NCBI GenBank assembly: GCA_949747515.1
Contig: CATKFO010000073.1
Span: 1 to 36,197 of the forward strand
Length of the DNA: 36,197 bases
Direction of reading: 5' to 3'
DNA from: an uncultured Eubacteriales bacterium
GTDB taxonomy: Bacteria; Bacillota; Clostridia; Oscillospirales; CAG-272
How positions within the stretch are numbered: the first letter of the stretch is position 1; each line of letters opens with the position of its first letter. The position numbers and the translations under genes were made by a program. Under the pieces are notes generated by a model that was not told the origin of the DNA, ran no database searches, and saw only the letters and a program-made list of their open reading frames with translations. Shown piece after piece: positions 7,881-16,253 of this stretch.

Positions 7881-7912
7881 GGGGGCCGACTTTTATGTGT
7901 CGGCCTCCTCTT
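7881..7912 (+). terminator. intrinsic terminator of purB
   Basis: GGGGGCCGAC and GTCGGCCTCC pair over ten positions (one G-T wobble) around an 8-nt loop, and a pyrimidine-rich tail follows. Confidence 0.75.
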
Positions 7913-7958
7913 CGCTTTTATAAGTTGCGCTGTTCGTGCATATTACTTATAATATCTC

Positions 7959-7987
7959 TTGACAAAGCGCATATAATGTGATAAACT
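7959..7987 (+). promoter_or_regulatory. promoter of the antiporter-mgtC operon
   Basis: TTGACA (7959-7964), 17 bp, TAAACT (7982-7987). It leaves a leader of about 105 nt before the ATG at 8100. Confidence 0.65.
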
Positions 7988-8099
7988 GTACAACATCAAA
8001 AATAAGCGGTTGGGGACGCTTGCTCTTGGACGCTCCCTGCCGTTCTCTCATTCTCTCTTGAATTCAATACTCTATATGGAAGGAAACTTGAGGCGCGCC

Positions 8100-9536
8100 A
8101 TGCTTGATAATTTCTATGAATATCTCGGCGGATCGACTTCGGTATCCGCCGTTATTATTTCCGTCGCGCTAATGCTTCTGTGCGGCTTTACAACGACTAG
8201 GCTTACAAAGCTGCTGAAGCTGCCAAACGTGACGGCTTACATACTTACCGGAATAATAATCGGTCCTTTCTGCCTTGATCTGATACCGAAGGACGTTATA
8301 GAAGGAATGTCCTTTATGTCGGACGTGGCTCTCGCGTTTATCGCGTTCGGAGTCGGAGAGTTCTTTCGTCTGCCCACCCTTCGAAAAAACGGAAAAAATG
8401 TGACGGTAATAACGATTTTTGAGTCTCTTATCGCGTCTTTTTTAATTTTCATTCTCACATTCTTCATTCTAAGGCTTGGTCTTCCGTTTTCAATAGTTTT
8501 ATCAGCCTTAGCCGCCGCCACGGCTCCCGCGTCTACCATGATGACTATACGTCAAACAAAGGCTAGAGGCGAATTTGTGGATACGCTGCTATCGGTAGTT
8601 GCTCTCGACGACGTAGTAGGACTTCTGGCTTTTTCCGCTGCGGTATCTGTAGCCGTCGCGTCCGCCGGAGGAGGATTTTCCGCCGGAGACATACTGCTGC
8701 CTATCCTGTTTAATATCATTCTAATGGCCGCGGGATGCGCTTTCGGCTTTCTGCTTAAAGCTTTGATGGCGAAGCGCTCTACGGACAACAGACTTATAGT
8801 GTCGGTCGCTTTTCTTTTCGCCGTATGCGGAATCGGAGCCGCTCTTGGAGTTTCCCCTCTGCTCGGATGCATGGTCATGGGGATGACGTACGTTAACGCT
8901 TCCGACGACGACAAGCTGTTTAAACAGCTGAACTACTTCAGTCCGCCGATTCTGCTGCTGTTTTTCGTAATTTCCGGCCTTAGCTTCCGTATAGACGCGC
9001 TGTTCGCCATGGACAGCTCCGTAGGAGGCGTTCCACTTCTTGTAGTCGGAATACTGTATTTCATTGTTCGCATACTTGGCAAATATGCGGGAGCCTATCT
9101 CGGGTGTCTCGTGGTCAAAAAGCCTGCGAGCGTACGCAAATATCTGGGGCTGGCGCTTATTCCTCAAGCGGGAGTATCGATAGGACTTGCCGCTCTCGCA
9201 GCAAGAATACTCGGAGGCGGACTTGGAGACATGCTGCAAACTGTGATACTGTCGTCCGGCATACTTTACGAGCTTATTGGCCCGGCATGCGCCAAGCTGG
9301 CTCTTTATCTGTCCGGATCCTACGGCGATAAGATCCCGGCGGTATCTTCTGAAAAAACGGACGACCATCCAGAGCGGGACGAGGTGGCGGAGCTGAAATC
9401 CCGGATCATGGAAATCGAAGCCGAAATCGCGAAAGCCGAATACGCCCGCTCCGACGAGGAAGCTGCTTTCAACGAGGCTGCCGAAGAAGAATTCGACGCT
9501 TTGGACTATAACCGAAAATTTATCAACAGGAGGTAA
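8100..9536 (+). CDS. cation/proton antiporter, CPA2 (Kef/NapA-like) type
   Basis: A 478-residue membrane protein with about 11-12 hydrophobic segments. Family landmarks are LPNVTAYILTGIIIGP in the second segment, the crossover region AAATAPASTMMTIRQ, and the acidic pair ALDDVVGLLAFS expected at the ion-binding site. Such proteins exchange Na+ or K+ for H+ and govern pH and salt homeostasis. The C-terminus (about 55 residues, starting HPERDEVAELKSRIMEIEAE) is a charged predicted coiled coil rather than a TrkA-N domain. ATG 8100 is chosen because GAGG sits six bases upstream; the frame is open back to a TTG at 8010, with another ATG at 8076. The ion is not decidable from sequence. Confidence 0.85.
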   Translation: MLDNFYEYLGGSTSVSAVIISVALMLLCGFTTTRLTKLLKLPNVTAYILTGIIIGPFCLDLIPKDVIEGMSFMSDVALAFIAFGVGEFFRLPTLRKNGKNVTVITIFESLIASFLIFILTFFILRLGLPFSIVLSALAAATAPASTMMTIRQTKARGEFVDTLLSVVALDDVVGLLAFSAAVSVAVASAGGGFSAGDILLPILFNIILMAAGCAFGFLLKALMAKRSTDNRLIVSVAFLFAVCGIGAALGVSPLLGCMVMGMTYVNASDDDKLFKQLNYFSPPILLLFFVISGLSFRIDALFAMDSSVGGVPLLVVGILYFIVRILGKYAGAYLGCLVVKKPASVRKYLGLALIPQAGVSIGLAALAARILGGGLGDMLQTVILSSGILYELIGPACAKLALYLSGSYGDKIPAVSSEKTDDHPERDEVAELKSRIMEIEAEIAKAEYARSDEEAAFNEAAEEEFDALDYNRKFINRR

Positions 9537-9544
9537 TTTAAACT

Positions 9545-10264
9545 ATGGTAAACAACGACGTAATCGCAAATCTTTTAGGAGATTGGTCGAAAGGAGTGGG
9601 AGTAGAAGCTACGATTTTAAAAATAGCGCTTGCCGCGCTTCTTTCCGCCGTAGTAGGATTTGAAAGAGGACAAAAGCATCACGCCGCCGGACTGAGAACG
9701 TTTATATCGGTTTCGCTTGCGCTGACGCTTACGGCCATCGGAGACGTATATTTGATCGAAAGCTGCGGAATACGCTTTCCCGCCATGTCCGCGGCTACCG
9801 TTATCGGAGTCGCTATAATCGGATGCAACACCATCTTGTTCAGCTCAAAAAATCAGCTTAAGGGACTTACAACGTCCGTTTGCCTATGGACCAGCGGCAT
9901 CGTGTCCGCTTTGATTGGATTCGGACAGTACACCGCGGCTCTTCTAGGATTTGTTGCTTTGCTGCTTTGCGTGGCGATTTTCCCAGATCTTGAAAAGAAA
10001 TTCAAAAGAAAATCTTCTCTGCTCACGGTGCATTTGGAACTGAAAGCAAAAAACTGCTTACAGGAATTTATAAGCGCGGTGCGCCAGTTCGGTCTTAAAA
10101 TCAACGACATAGAGTTAAATCCCGCGTTCGCCAACACAGGGCTTGGAGTGTATTCCGTAGCGATGACCGTCGACGATCCTTCGCTGAAAAAAAAGACGCA
10201 CGAGGAAATTGTGGAAATCTTGTCGGTTTTAGAGTGCGTTTCGTATATAGAAGAAATATATTGA
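9545..10264 (+). CDS. MgtC/SapB family membrane protein
   Basis: A 239-residue protein. Its first 150 residues are hydrophobic with the MgtC hallmark VVGFERGQKHHAAGLRTF (about residues 37-54). The last 80 residues are soluble and look like an ACT-like C-terminal domain (LLTVHLELKAKNCLQEFISA). MgtC relatives are linked to growth at low Mg2+ and to membrane ATPase or potential control; the exact role here is unknown. It lies eight bases behind the antiporter with AGGAGGT before its ATG, so the two are one operon, and a joint role in cation homeostasis is a fair inference. Confidence 0.8.
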   Translation: MVNNDVIANLLGDWSKGVGVEATILKIALAALLSAVVGFERGQKHHAAGLRTFISVSLALTLTAIGDVYLIESCGIRFPAMSAATVIGVAIIGCNTILFSSKNQLKGLTTSVCLWTSGIVSALIGFGQYTAALLGFVALLLCVAIFPDLEKKFKRKSSLLTVHLELKAKNCLQEFISAVRQFGLKINDIELNPAFANTGLGVYSVAMTVDDPSLKKKTHEEIVEILSVLECVSYIEEIY

Positions 10265-10284
10265 AAAAGTCTTTTCAAAAAATT

Positions 10285-10318
10285 ATTAGGCGGAAAGAAA
10301 AATCCCGCCTAATTTTTT
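10285..10318. terminator. bidirectional terminator between mgtC-like gene and ABC permease
   Basis: ATTAGGCGG (10285-10293) and CCGCCTAAT (10305-10313) pair perfectly. A T-run follows on the plus strand and another on the minus strand, serving both convergent units. Confidence 0.8.
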
Positions 10319-10339
10319 ATTAAACAAATACGTCGTAGT

Positions 10340-11095
10340 TCAAATCTCCGTATTTTTATGTAAAACCGCCCCTATAACTGCGAAAACAGGTATATATATC
10401 AGCGACGCCGTCAGGCAAACTACAACTCGGCCGTTATCTGCGGGCGCTGCAGATAGGTCTTTCATAAAAGAAGATATCCAGAATCTCGCAAGCTCTATCT
10501 TTTCTGATTTTAATAATGAATCCGCTAATCCGAGAAGCATACTTACAAGCATTGGAGCAACGATGACGGACGCTATTGAAGAGCCGTTTTTACGCAAAAA
10601 CGAGCAAATTGCGAAATAAAAGCTAATATTGGCTATGCATACCGCGTACTGCGCCGCAATAATTCCGAACCAATTATACCCCGACGCGTCTCCAATACCG
10701 AAATATATATTCCCAAATAAGAAGCCGCTGGATATAACGACGGCGAACATAACCGTCGCCGCGAATACCACGGAAATAAATTTTGAAAAATACGCCTGAG
10801 TTCTCGAGTACCCTTTAGAATATATGTTTTTTATCGTTTGATTTTCATAATCGTCGCAAACAAACAACGCGGTAAAAATTCCGACGATAAGCAGGTAAGA
10901 ACAGCCTGATACCGCGCCGACGGCCGAATCCAGCGCAGATCCTTTAAACTGCTCTGAAAATTCTTCGTTCGCGTCGAATAACGCTTTTGAAGTAAAAGCC
11001 GACAAAAACAACAGCGCGATCATAATTATAGTGCAAATATAAAAGCTTTTCTGTTTTCGAAGCTTACGGAATTCATATTTCAAAAGTCCGCTCAT
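10340..11095 (-). CDS. ABC-2 type transporter permease
   Basis: A 251-residue protein with about six hydrophobic segments. The first follows a basic N-terminus (MSGLLKYEFRKLRKQKSFYI), and the first large loop (LFDANEEFSEQFKGSALDSA) is extracytoplasmic. A cytoplasmic loop has DDYENQTIKNIYSKGYSR, where ABC-2 permeases place the coupling helix that contacts the ATPase. It starts one base after the upstream ATPase gene stops, so the pair forms one exporter operon. Cargo is unknown; such two-gene exporters often move lantibiotic-like peptides or drugs. Confidence 0.8.
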   Translation of the reverse strand: MSGLLKYEFRKLRKQKSFYICTIIMIALLFLSAFTSKALFDANEEFSEQFKGSALDSAVGAVSGCSYLLIVGIFTALFVCDDYENQTIKNIYSKGYSRTQAYFSKFISVVFAATVMFAVVISSGFLFGNIYFGIGDASGYNWFGIIAAQYAVCIANISFYFAICSFLRKNGSSIASVIVAPMLVSMLLGLADSLLKSEKIELARFWISSFMKDLSAAPADNGRVVVCLTASLIYIPVFAVIGAVLHKNTEI

Positions 11096-11096
11096 T

Positions 11097-11990
11097 TTAT
11101 TTACCTATCCTTTCAATAAAGAAATCCTCAAGTCCAACGCTTTCTTTTTTTAGCTCGTATACGCGCGCTCCAGCTCCAATTAAAACCCGGTTAAGCTCCG
11201 AGGAATCCTCGACTTCAGACGTAATTGTAATTTTGTTTCCGACGGTTTCCATATTTAAATGCGGAAACGTCTTTTGGAGAGCAGCTTCAGCAAGAGCGCC
11301 GTCGTCCGTTATAATAACTATAGATTTTCCGCATCTTCTTTCAAGCTCTTTCGACGTAATCTCTTCAACTATTCTTCCGTTATTTACAATGCCGTAACTA
11401 ACGGCTATCTTCCCAAGCTCGTCGAGCAAGTGGCTTGATATCAAAAAGGTAACGCCGCGCTTGTTAAGATCTACTATCGTGTCTCTGATCTCCTTTATGC
11501 CCGCAGGATCAAGACCGTTGATCGGTTCGTCGAGTATCAGAAGCTCCGGGTTGCCAAGCAGAGCTATAGCTATGCCGAGACGCTGCTTCATACCGAGAGA
11601 AAAGGAACCGGCCTTTTTAGAGCCTACTTTCTCCAGCCCAACTAAATTTAAAATATCAAGGATTTCTTTATTCGACGCTCCGCCTGATATAATAGAAAAT
11701 CTTTTCATATTTTCAAACGCAGTTTCATTCTTAAACATAGCCGGAGCCTCAATCAGCGATCCAATCCTTCGCCTGCCCGCTCTCAGGTTATCGCAGCCGA
11801 ATAAGCTTATTCGTCCGGAATCCGGAGACGTAAGCCCCAGCAAAAGCTTCATTAAGCTTGTTTTCCCTGCTCCGTTTTTTCCGATTAAACCGTAAATATC
11901 TCCCCTTTTAATATGCACGGACATATTGTCTACCGCGAGCTTATTCCCGTAACGCTTGCAAAGACCGTCTGTTTCTACTATGCTATCCAT
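11097..11990 (-). CDS. ABC exporter ATP-binding protein
   Basis: A 297-residue ATPase with Walker A GKNGAGKTSL, signature SLGMKQRLGIAIAL, Walker B LLILDEPINGLD and an H-loop at ISSHLLDEL. The C-terminal 80 residues are an extra domain typical of BcrA-type exporters. ATG 11990 is chosen because AAGGAG lies seven bases upstream; an in-frame upstream ATG at 12047 has no such site and lies near the promoter region. It hydrolyses ATP on the cytoplasmic side of the permease encoded next. The divergent TetR gene is the likely regulator. Confidence 0.85.
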   Translation of the reverse strand: MDSIVETDGLCKRYGNKLAVDNMSVHIKRGDIYGLIGKNGAGKTSLMKLLLGLTSPDSGRISLFGCDNLRAGRRRIGSLIEAPAMFKNETAFENMKRFSIISGGASNKEILDILNLVGLEKVGSKKAGSFSLGMKQRLGIAIALLGNPELLILDEPINGLDPAGIKEIRDTIVDLNKRGVTFLISSHLLDELGKIAVSYGIVNNGRIVEEITSKELERRCGKSIVIITDDGALAEAALQKTFPHLNMETVGNKITITSEVEDSSELNRVLIGAGARVYELKKESVGLEDFFIERIGK

Positions 11991-12018
11991 ACCGTATCTC
12001 CTTAAAAATAAATTTCTC

Positions 12019-12047
12019 TTGACACAAATGAGAAACATGCGTATCAT
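12019..12047 (+). promoter_or_regulatory. promoter of the TetR-family gene
   Basis: TTGACA (12019-12024), 17 bp, TATCAT (12042-12047). It lies only 14 bp from the -10 box of the divergent ABC promoter, so the two cannot be fully occupied independently. Confidence 0.7.
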
Positions 12048-12060
12048 ATTTCATATGGAA

Positions 12061-12089
12061 AGTATACCGCATTGTAAAAGTTCGGTCAA
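12061..12089 (-). promoter_or_regulatory. promoter of the ABC exporter operon, with candidate operators nearby
   Basis: On the minus strand TTGACC (12084-12089), 17 bp, TATACT (12061-12066). An imperfect inverted repeat (ATGCGTAT at 12037-12044, ATACCGCAT at 12064-12072) covers both -10 boxes, and TTAACCGTTAA (12096-12106) lies upstream of this -35. Either could be the TetR operator; that assignment is inference. Confidence 0.7.
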
Positions 12090-12133
12090 TAGTTTTTAAC
12101 CGTTAAGAAACATATAGGGGTAATTTGTATCGC

Positions 12134-12643
12134 ATGAATAAAAAACAGGAGCTTAACGCATTTATTAAAGAGTGCATTACAGACGCGCTCGTCAAGCAAA
12201 TGGAAACTCATAGATTGAGCGAAATAACGATTACGGACATTGTAAAAAAAGCCGGAGTAAGCAGAGCTTCGTTCTATAGAAACTTCGGAAGTAAGCATGA
12301 CGTTCTGGAAAACCGTTTGAAAATACTTATCGAAGAATGGGGAAAAGACTTTGAAGCCAGAGGCGACATGGAATACTTTTCTGAAAGCTTATTAAAACAT
12401 TACTACAAGCATAAAAATTTTTACTTGCTTCTGCATAGTCAGGGTTTGTCCGGCATGATCTACGAAAATCTCCGTACCGCCTGCAAAATCGACGAGTCTC
12501 AAAATAATATAGAAAGATATACGAAATCACTGGTCTCTGGAAGTATATTCGGATGGGTCGACGAATGGATGCGGAGAGGAATGAACGAGACGCCGGAAGA
12601 AATTATAAAGCTTACGTCAAAATCCCAGTCGGCAAGCCCTTAA
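12134..12643 (+). CDS. TetR/AcrR family regulator
   Basis: A 169-residue protein. The N-terminal 50 residues are a TetR HTH: the recognition part reads ITDIVKKAGVSRASFYRNFG followed by SKHDVLENRL. The C-terminal 110 residues are helical with a hydrophobic ligand-binding-like core and a late segment SGSIFGWVDEWMRRGM. It is divergent from the ABC exporter, the classic arrangement of a repressor that senses the exporter's substrate. ATG 12134 follows AGGGG at a rather long distance; a TTG at 12125 is the alternative. Ligand unknown. Confidence 0.85.
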   Translation: MNKKQELNAFIKECITDALVKQMETHRLSEITITDIVKKAGVSRASFYRNFGSKHDVLENRLKILIEEWGKDFEARGDMEYFSESLLKHYYKHKNFYLLLHSQGLSGMIYENLRTACKIDESQNNIERYTKSLVSGSIFGWVDEWMRRGMNETPEEIIKLTSKSQSASP

Positions 12644-12725
12644 CTCGTCCTGCTTTCGCAATCAAAGTTATCCGATTATTAGACCTTTTTCATTGCAGTT
12701 TGCGCTCCACGCGCGCAGACAATAT

Positions 12726-12760
12726 AAAAAGAAACCGACCTGCGAGTGCAAATCGGCTTC
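12726..12760 (-). terminator. intrinsic terminator after tRNA-Gln
   Basis: On the minus strand GAAGCCGA (12753-12760) and TCGGTTTC (12731-12738) form a stem, followed by TTTTT at 12726-12730. It begins 15 bases after the tRNA 3' end. Confidence 0.75.
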
Positions 12761-12775
12761 TCTTAAATAGTTATT

Positions 12776-12847
12776 CTGGGATAGCTGGATTCGAACCAGC
12801 GAATGCAGCAGTCAAAGTGCTGTGTCTTACCGCTTGACGATATCCCA
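12776..12847 (-). tRNA. tRNA-Gln (anticodon TTG)
   Basis: A complete 72-nt cloverleaf on the minus strand: acceptor TGGGATA with TATCCCA, D-arm GTCAAGCGGTAAGAC, anticodon arm CAGCA-CTTTGAC-TGCTG (anticodon TTG), and T-arm GCTGG-TTCGAAT-CCAGC. The discriminator is G, as expected for glutamine. The genomic sequence after it is AATAAC, so CCA is not encoded and must be added; the rnz and cca genes that would do this are at 32075-34336. Confidence 0.95.
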
Positions 12848-12961
12848 ATAGGATATATAAATTATATCATATTTTTACGAATGTGTCAACCGTTTTATTT
12901 TTGGTTCTCTTTTTAGAAAAGTATCTCCGCCTTAAAGCATCGGCGATATCGCGAAAACAGG

Positions 12962-12990
12962 TTGAACCAATATAAATTTTATGATATAAT
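12962..12990 (+). promoter_or_regulatory. promoter of the 65-residue protein gene
   Basis: TTGAAC (12962-12967), 17 bp, TATAAT (12985-12990), 38 bp before the start codon. Confidence 0.75.
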
Positions 12991-13028
12991 AACGATAATT
13001 TAAGGCGTCGGCTTGAAAGGAGCAGAGT

Positions 13029-13226
13029 ATGGAAGAATTAAAAGCTATTATGGAGAAATTTGCCGCGTCCGGCTGGGATTTAATATCCGTTCCGGCGCAA
13101 CAATGGTTAGACGGAAGCTCTGATAGAGAGGCTTTAATATCGGCGATAAAGCAAGCGGACAAAGAGTGCGGAAGTTGCGGCTGCGACTTAGACCCGCTAT
13201 ATAAAAGAGCTTTGGAATTGATTTAA
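13029..13226 (+). CDS. small acidic protein with a CxxCxC motif
   Basis: A 65-residue soluble protein with a helical N-terminus (MEELKAIMEKFAASGWDL), a middle with PAQQWLDGSSDREALISAIK, and ECGSCGCDLDPLYKRALELI at the C-terminus. The three cysteines could bind a metal, but three ligands in one short peptide suggest dimerisation or a structural role. AAAGGAG precedes the ATG at ideal spacing, and the gene has its own promoter and a strong terminator, so it is a real monocistronic unit. I do not recognise a named family and assign no function. Confidence 0.75.
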   Translation: MEELKAIMEKFAASGWDLISVPAQQWLDGSSDREALISAIKQADKECGSCGCDLDPLYKRALELI

Positions 13227-13247
13227 CAGCGCTAGCGGTCCAGGCTG

Positions 13248-13284
13248 AGCGTTCGACGCCCATATAGGCGTCCGAACGCTTTTA
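13248..13284 (+). terminator. intrinsic terminator of the 65-residue protein gene
   Basis: AGCGTTCGACGCC and GGCGTCCGAACGCT form a long stem with one bulged base around CATATA, followed by TTTTAT. Confidence 0.85.
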
Positions 13285-13395
13285 TATATTGTGAAAACAG
13301 CTTTGCAAAGCGGCGTTAAGCAGGAAATAATATGAAAATGAATATTTTAAAATATAAAGTTTTTTATTCAGTCTTCTATTATAAAATAGTCGCGC

Positions 13396-13424
13396 TTGAA
13401 AAAAAACGTCGACGGTGATATACT
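13396..13424 (+). promoter_or_regulatory. promoter of the TIM-barrel isomerase-like gene
   Basis: TTGAAA (13396-13401), 17 bp, TATACT (13419-13424). The TTG of this -35 box could be mistaken for an upstream start codon of the following gene. Confidence 0.7.
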
Positions 13425-13455
13425 ATTTCATAACAGAAAACAGGAGCGACTTATT

Positions 13456-14325
13456 ATGAAATATTCAGAAAAATTGCTATGCTCCACCGGAACAATGGTG
13501 GGGAGAGTAAACGGTTACGATTATATCCGGGCTTTAAACGCGATCCATGACTTTCGCGCAGACGGAATATGCGACGGCGGAGAGCTGATGATGCTTAAAT
13601 TTTACTACGACAAGCTTGAAATCCTGACCAGCGCTGCAAAAGAACGTGAAATTCCGTTCCCGGTAATTCACTTCGACAAAGAAATAGGCTCTCTTTTATC
13701 GGAAGCCGGACGTCTGGATGCGGAAGGCAAAGGCGACGAAGCGGATAAAGCTCTCGGCGAAACTCTGAAGCTTTTTTCCGCAAACTGCAGATTCGGCGAA
13801 TCGGTGAAAGCGGAAAAAGCCGTGCTGCATTTGTGGGGCGGATACGATTCCGACAACCATATAAAATACAACTCGGCGCGACTTCCCTGGCTGATTAAGG
13901 AAGCGGAAGCGCACGGACTCGAGCTTTTAATTGAAAACGTTCCCAGTTCCCTCGCCGATCCGTTAACGAACTGGCGTCGAATCGTAAACGCCGACAAAAG
14001 AGTATCGTTGATATACGACACGCGCTTTGCCGCTCTGCACAGACAGTCGGAAGAAATTCTTACCGACGCTGATACGACAAGACGAATACGACACGTGCAC
14101 ATCAGCGATTTTATAGGCGAGGAACGGGATTTCAGCGCGCTGCGGCCAATTTATCATCCTACCGAAGGAATCGTTAATTTTGAAAAGACGGCTGAGCTCC
14201 TCGGGAAATTCGGATACGACGGAACGTTCACACTTGAATCTCCCGTTATGAACGAGGACGAGTCTATAGACGTGGAAAAACTTAAACGCTCTCTTACATA
14301 CGTCCGTCGCGTCTTCGGCTGTTAA
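13456..14325 (+). CDS. xylose isomerase-like TIM-barrel protein (sugar phosphate isomerase/epimerase family)
   Basis: A 289-residue protein of the AP-endonuclease-2/xylose isomerase-like fold. Candidate metal ligands fall at the ends of barrel strands in the usual order: Glu in ELLIENVPSS, Asp/His in SLIYDTRFAALH, His in RHVHISDF and Glu in GTFTLESPV. These enzymes isomerise or epimerise sugars or cyclitols with a divalent metal; the substrate is unknown. ATG 13456 is chosen because AGGAG lies nine bases upstream and because the longer frame would start inside the -35 box. Its own promoter and a strong terminator make it a single-gene unit. Confidence 0.8.
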   Translation: MKYSEKLLCSTGTMVGRVNGYDYIRALNAIHDFRADGICDGGELMMLKFYYDKLEILTSAAKEREIPFPVIHFDKEIGSLLSEAGRLDAEGKGDEADKALGETLKLFSANCRFGESVKAEKAVLHLWGGYDSDNHIKYNSARLPWLIKEAEAHGLELLIENVPSSLADPLTNWRRIVNADKRVSLIYDTRFAALHRQSEEILTDADTTRRIRHVHISDFIGEERDFSALRPIYHPTEGIVNFEKTAELLGKFGYDGTFTLESPVMNEDESIDVEKLKRSLTYVRRVFGC

Positions 14326-14332
14326 AATAAAG

Positions 14333-14379
14333 AAATAAAGAGGAAGTCGATAAAAAATCTCTCCTTCCTCTTTATTTTT
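14333..14379 (+). terminator. intrinsic terminator of the TIM-barrel gene
   Basis: AAATAAAGAGGAAG (14333-14346) and CTTCCTCTTTATTT (14364-14377) form a perfect 14-bp stem that continues into T residues. The strand symmetry would let it also stop minus-strand transcription. Confidence 0.85.
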
Positions 14380-14561
14380 GGCTTGTTTTATGGTAGAATA
14401 TCATAAAAATACGTTTTGTTCCGCCGGATTTGATTTTTATATATTGAAACATGATTTGATCGATATCCGGACGGCCTTGATTTTTTATTCTGGGTGCGGC
14501 TGTGCGCGCGAAAGCGCAAGTATGAAACTCCGCCGCCGCCCGACGGTTAACGTCGAAAACA

Positions 14562-16199
14562 ATGGCTATGGCTGATATAAACGAAAAGATAGACGTATCG
14601 AACGTAAGTCTGCTATACCCCACGGACGAATCTCGCAGCGTTCATGACTTTCAGAACGGCAAGGACTCTGGAATCTCCGAATATACTGCCGAGCAGTTAG
14701 AGCTTTATGCTCTTCTAGATTTAAAGACGTCCTATGCGGGCGACTTCTTTACTTGCGACAGAGACGTGATTCTTTATAGACAGCGAACTATGATGGATGT
14801 AATGGAGCATCCGGAGCTGTCGGATCTCCTTGAAAAAATATTGCCGTTGCTCGCAGACATAAAAGAACTTAGGCGCATGGCGGAGGATCAGTCTTTTTCA
14901 ACTGAAAGTTATCTTTACAGCATAACGGAAGTAGAGCTGTATACGTCTCTCGTATCGATAATGAAAGAGGGTCTGGAGCCCCTTTCCGACTCTCTAAAAA
15001 GTCCTGCTTTCAAACGGCTCAGAGACATAATATTTACTCTTTCTGAAAGCGATTATTATAAAGGAATAAACAAAAGCCTAAACGAACTCACGTCTCGCGT
15101 GCGAGAAGTTAAAAGCGTCACTATCGGGGTAAATTTAGACGGCCAGCTAAAGGCTGAGGGCGCGGGAGTTCTTTCGCTTAATAACGAAAAATTTAAATCA
15201 GGACGTCTGCTTGAGCGCGCTCTCCGTCTTGACTTCAAATCAGGGGATACGACATGTATCGCGCCTCTGATTCCTTTCAAACACGAGCATTCTGAAAATC
15301 AGCAGCTTGCGCTGTCATATGCGCTGAACTCCGCCTTAAACGACGTGCTCCGTTCTTCTCTGCGCTCTTGGAAAAAAATTATTAGGACGTACGTGCTGGA
15401 AAACACCGACTTTTTGCTACGTATGGCTCCCGAAATCGAATTTGTCGCCGCGGCGTCGAGCGCTCTCGCTCTCCTCAGGGAAAAAGGCTGTCCTATGGCG
15501 TTTCCAGAAATAGCGGAAAGCGGCTCCGGAATTTTCGATGTAAAAGGACTTGTGAACCCCGTCGTCGCCGTAAAGCTGAATTCTAACGTAGTACCGAACG
15601 ATTTTTCATTTGATTCCGACGGTATGTTCTATATACTTACAGGACCCAACCGCGGAGGAAAATCCGTTATAACATGCGCCGTAGGCATAGCTTTCGCAAT
15701 GGCTGGCCTTGGACTCCCGGTATGCGCTGAATCCTGCAGCATAAGCCCTGCGGACAAAATATTTACTCACTTTCCTCAGGGAAGCGAAGACACCATCGAT
15801 AAAGGACGGCTAGGCGAGGAATGTTCTCGGCTTGAAGAGATAATATCCAAAATCACCCGCGACAGTCTAGTGCTTCTTGACGAATCATTTTCCTCCACCG
15901 GATCGTACGAAGGGTCGTTTATCGCCGGAGAAGTAGTCGCAGGATTCGCGCTTGCAAACTGCCGCGGAATATTCTCCACGCATCTGCACGACCTTGCTGC
16001 CCGCACGTCCGAGCTCAATGAAAAATGCGTCCCGTTGGGCGGGGCGAAAATAGACAATCTTACCGCGGAGGTGGTCGGCGGAGGAAGGAGCTTCAAAATT
16101 CTGAGGAAAACTCCGGACGGAAAAAGCTACGCGGCGGATATCGCGGAAAAATACGGACTTTCTTTCGACAGCATTCGCAAAAAGCTTGGAAAAAATTAA
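14562..16199 (+). CDS. MutS-like ATPase (short form, no mismatch-recognition domain)
   Basis: A 545-residue protein with a helical lever/core region (about residues 40-330) and a C-terminal MutS ATPase domain: Walker A TGPNRGGKSV (about 360-369), Walker B LVLLDESFSS (about 436-445), the N-x-x-H-type STHLHDLA, and ILRKTPDGKSYAADIAEKYG near the end. It lacks the N-terminal mismatch-binding domain of MutS (about 850 residues) and the C-terminal Smr nuclease of MutS2, so it belongs to a MutS-related group of uncertain function. No Shine-Dalgarno sequence precedes either possible ATG (14562, 14568), and an in-frame stop at 14523-14525 excludes a much longer protein. The Lrp gene begins 54 bp downstream on the same strand. 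Confidence 0.8.
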   Translation: MAMADINEKIDVSNVSLLYPTDESRSVHDFQNGKDSGISEYTAEQLELYALLDLKTSYAGDFFTCDRDVILYRQRTMMDVMEHPELSDLLEKILPLLADIKELRRMAEDQSFSTESYLYSITEVELYTSLVSIMKEGLEPLSDSLKSPAFKRLRDIIFTLSESDYYKGINKSLNELTSRVREVKSVTIGVNLDGQLKAEGAGVLSLNNEKFKSGRLLERALRLDFKSGDTTCIAPLIPFKHEHSENQQLALSYALNSALNDVLRSSLRSWKKIIRTYVLENTDFLLRMAPEIEFVAAASSALALLREKGCPMAFPEIAESGSGIFDVKGLVNPVVAVKLNSNVVPNDFSFDSDGMFYILTGPNRGGKSVITCAVGIAFAMAGLGLPVCAESCSISPADKIFTHFPQGSEDTIDKGRLGEECSRLEEIISKITRDSLVLLDESFSSTGSYEGSFIAGEVVAGFALANCRGIFSTHLHDLAARTSELNEKCVPLGGAKIDNLTAEVVGGGRSFKILRKTPDGKSYAADIAEKYGLSFDSIRKKLGKN

Positions 16200-16253
16200 G
16201 AATAGATTTTAGATACTTAGAAAAACTGCCTCTTCGGCAGAACGGAGGTAAGC

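Noticed and set aside
12553..12837. 94-codon frame downstream of the TetR gene
   Set aside because: It runs antisense through the tRNA-Gln gene and its terminator.
13396..13455. TTG-initiated N-terminal extension of the TIM-barrel protein
   Set aside because: The TTG is part of a -35 box and the downstream ATG has a good ribosome site.
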